A stretch of 38,071 bases of DNA, taken from positions 1-38,071 of the forward strand of contig NZ_AWGA01000036.1 of assembly GCF_000471645.3 (NCBI RefSeq), read 5' to 3'. The position numbers and the translations under genes are program-made. Positions 36,800 to 38,071 of this stretch are shown piece by piece; the first letter of the stretch is position 1; the number at the start of each line of letters is the position of its first letter. The notes under the pieces were generated by a model. That model did not search any database, was not told where the DNA came from, and saw only the letters and a program-made list of their open reading frames with translations. The stretch comes from Candidatus Schmidhempelia bombi str. Bimp (GTDB lineage Bacteria; Pseudomonadota; Gammaproteobacteria; Enterobacterales; Orbaceae).

Positions 36800-37330
36800 A
36801 TGAATCTCTCATTCTATGATGGTCAACCCATTACTTTACTTCAAATGCTAAATGCTAAAGAACAGCGAGTGATCAGGCAAAGGCAAGCCATCCAGCAATA
36901 CCAATTACCCCTTATTTCATTGACGCTAGTCATTCCAGGTGAAATAAAAAAAAGTAGTGCATCAGATTATTTATTTAAGCAAGCATTAATTGCAATTCAA
37001 CACACACTAGAGCAGCAACAACTCGCAATAGTTGAACAAACCACATCAGTGTCAGAGACAGGAAATGAAGCTTTTATTGTGGTTGATAGTTTTGCTTCCG
37101 AACTAAAAAAACAGTGTATACATATTGAACAACAACATCCATTAGGTCGCTTATGGGATATTGATGTAATAGATCCTATTACTCAGCAAAGCTTATCGCG
37201 TACAGCAACATCGCCACGTTTATGTCTGATTTGTCAACAACCCGCTAAATATTGTAGTCGCTCGCGCAAGCATAGTGTGGATGAAGTATTACAGGTAATG
37301 ACGGATATTGTGAGCGCTTATCAGTGTTAG
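36800..37330 (+). CDS. citX: Apo-citrate lyase phosphoribosyl-dephospho-CoA transferase CitX
   Basis: A 176-residue enzyme that transfers the CitG product onto Ser14 of CitD. The N-terminal AKEQRVIRQRQAIQQY and central QHPLGRLWDIDVIDP carry the signature (G-R-L-x-D-x-D). The C-terminal CLICQQPAKYCSRSRKHSVD has the conserved Cys/His cluster. Length is like E. coli CitX (about 183). It is the last gene of the operon, with a terminator immediately after it. The partner citG lies far upstream. Confidence 0.95.
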   Translation: MNLSFYDGQPITLLQMLNAKEQRVIRQRQAIQQYQLPLISLTLVIPGEIKKSSASDYLFKQALIAIQHTLEQQQLAIVEQTTSVSETGNEAFIVVDSFASELKKQCIHIEQQHPLGRLWDIDVIDPITQQSLSRTATSPRLCLICQQPAKYCSRSRKHSVDEVLQVMTDIVSAYQC

Positions 37331-37362
37331 ACTAAGGACCTTTATTTATATTAGTCTTTTTT
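37329..37362 (+). terminator. Terminator of the cit operon
   Basis: AGACTAA (37329-37335, overlapping the citX stop) pairs with TTAGTCT (37351-37357), followed by TTTTT. Confidence 0.7.
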
Positions 37363-37369
37363 ACTTATC

Positions 37370-37381
37370 GGTATGTCCACA
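37370..37381. repeat. Copy of the outer part of the palindromic repeat
   Basis: GGTATGTCCACA is the exact reverse complement of bases 16-27. It is followed by ATTTGTTAAG instead of the CTTTTTGG core, so it is a half or diverged copy. It lies just past the cit operon terminator. Confidence 0.4.
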
Positions 37382-37599
37382 TTTGTTAAGGTCATTACTT
37401 GCTTTTTTTCTTGTTGTTTTTCTTGTTTTTTGGAAAAATTTTTATTAAGTAGTGAGATATTAAATTATTACAGCTATCCTTTTTAATAGCCAGCAAAGCA
37501 AATAGGCGCTGTATTAGGTATATTAAATCCTTTTAGTCTACATATTACTGCGCCAGTCTTTGCTAAGCTCGGGTTAGGTACAATTGCAAATCTAAAAAA

Positions 37600-38071
37600 C
37601 TATTTAGGTTTCATCATGATTTCACGAATACTTCCGTCACTGTATAAACCATCTGCTTGTTTGATTAAATAAATCTGATGTATACCCACTTCTTTTTCAT
37701 CACTATCAAGAAATTCTGAATATAATTTCTTCAACTTTGGAGATTTTACCCAATCAGGAATACCTTCCACCTTATAATCAAAATCTACATAAACTTTAAT
37801 CTGTGTTCGACTATTACCGTCCGGTACTTCACGTTCGCTTACATCGGTCACCTTTAACACTTTTCTTGTTCCATAACAAAAAGCCGTTTGATCTAATTTA
37901 TCACCGTCATAATAATGAATCGGATGATAATATTGATACTTCTCCCCCCTCAGGGGTTAAAGCGTAACGATATAAGACCGGCTCAGAATTAATTTGTTCT
38001 CGTGATAGTAACCCTAGTTCAAAAAATAATGGCAAAGTTTTAGCCAGTTTTGTTTTATTCCACGTTTCCCA
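37600..38071 (-). pseudogene. Unknown protein gene, frameshifted at a G6 run, 5' end beyond window
   Basis: From the window edge the minus strand reads WETWNKTKLAKTLPLFFELG, then LLSREQINSEPVLYRYALTP up to a run of six G (37949-37944). With one G fewer the frame continues EKYQYYHPIHYYDGDKLDQT, then AFCYGTRKVLKVTDVSEREV, and ends in IMMKPK at 37600. As written, the upstream frame stops soon after the G run, and only the last 86 codons (from a GTG at 37860) remain open. The two halves read smoothly as one soluble, charged protein of at least 155 residues, with a beta-rich look (TQIKVYVDFDYKVEGIPDWV). I do not recognise the family. Slippage, a real mutation and a base-calling error are all possible. 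Confidence 0.55.

Noticed and set aside
37490-37620. Plus-strand frame reading IGAVLGILNPFSLHITAPVF, like a membrane protein fragment
   Set aside because: It has a stop immediately upstream, no start or ribosome site and runs into the opposite-strand gene; too short to support beyond chance.

Overview
The window is AT-rich gammaproteobacterial DNA. Its gene content fits an Orbaceae-type gut bacterium (Gilliamella-like): several PTS operons, a citrate-fermentation cluster and close relatives of enterobacterial housekeeping proteins (MutS, NlpD, RsmI, RlhA, YgfZ). The family name is an inference from protein resemblance; no rRNA is present to confirm it.

Bases 1-5300 look like a decaying mobile island next to mutS. 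From the left it holds an EexN-like (conjugative entry-exclusion) lipoprotein gene with a frameshift, a candidate structured RNA, two overlapping reverse-transcriptase genes with intact catalytic YIDD and YVDD motifs, about 0.7 kb of very AT-rich non-coding DNA, and a multiply frameshifted stump of a P4-type tyrosine integrase. Two different RTs in tandem is the hallmark of the DRT3 antiphage class (UG3 + UG8). Directly after the second RT gene lies a stretch ending in a rho-independent terminator, with several long-range complementary segments and an unpaired CACACA. This matches the dinucleotide-repeat template recently described for DRT3 RNA. It is the most interesting part of the window.

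Bases 5500-17430 are core genes: mutS, a periplasmic aldose-epimerase-like protein (DUF4432), gpmA, nlpD, rsmI, rlhA, ygfX, and ygfZ overlapping an alkyltransferase-like gene (atl).

Bases 17800-28000 are sugar uptake and associated genes: citG, a mannose-family PTS operon (manX-manY-manZ-manO), queH, a LamB/ScrY-type porin with a coiled-coil N-terminus, and an ascorbate-family PTS operon (IIA-IIB-IIC).

Bases 28170-37362 are a citrate-fermentation regulon. The DpiB/DpiA (CitA/CitB) two-component system is divergent from citS, an FAH-family hydrolase, citC, citD, citE, citF and citX. A CRP-like site lies in the divergent promoter region. Citrate would enter by CitS and be split by citrate lyase into acetate and oxaloacetate. 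No oadGAB is present, so the FAH-family enzyme is a reasonable candidate for oxaloacetate decarboxylation. CitG, needed for the lyase cofactor, is encoded about 13 kb away from the operon. The right end holds a frameshifted, incomplete gene of unknown function.
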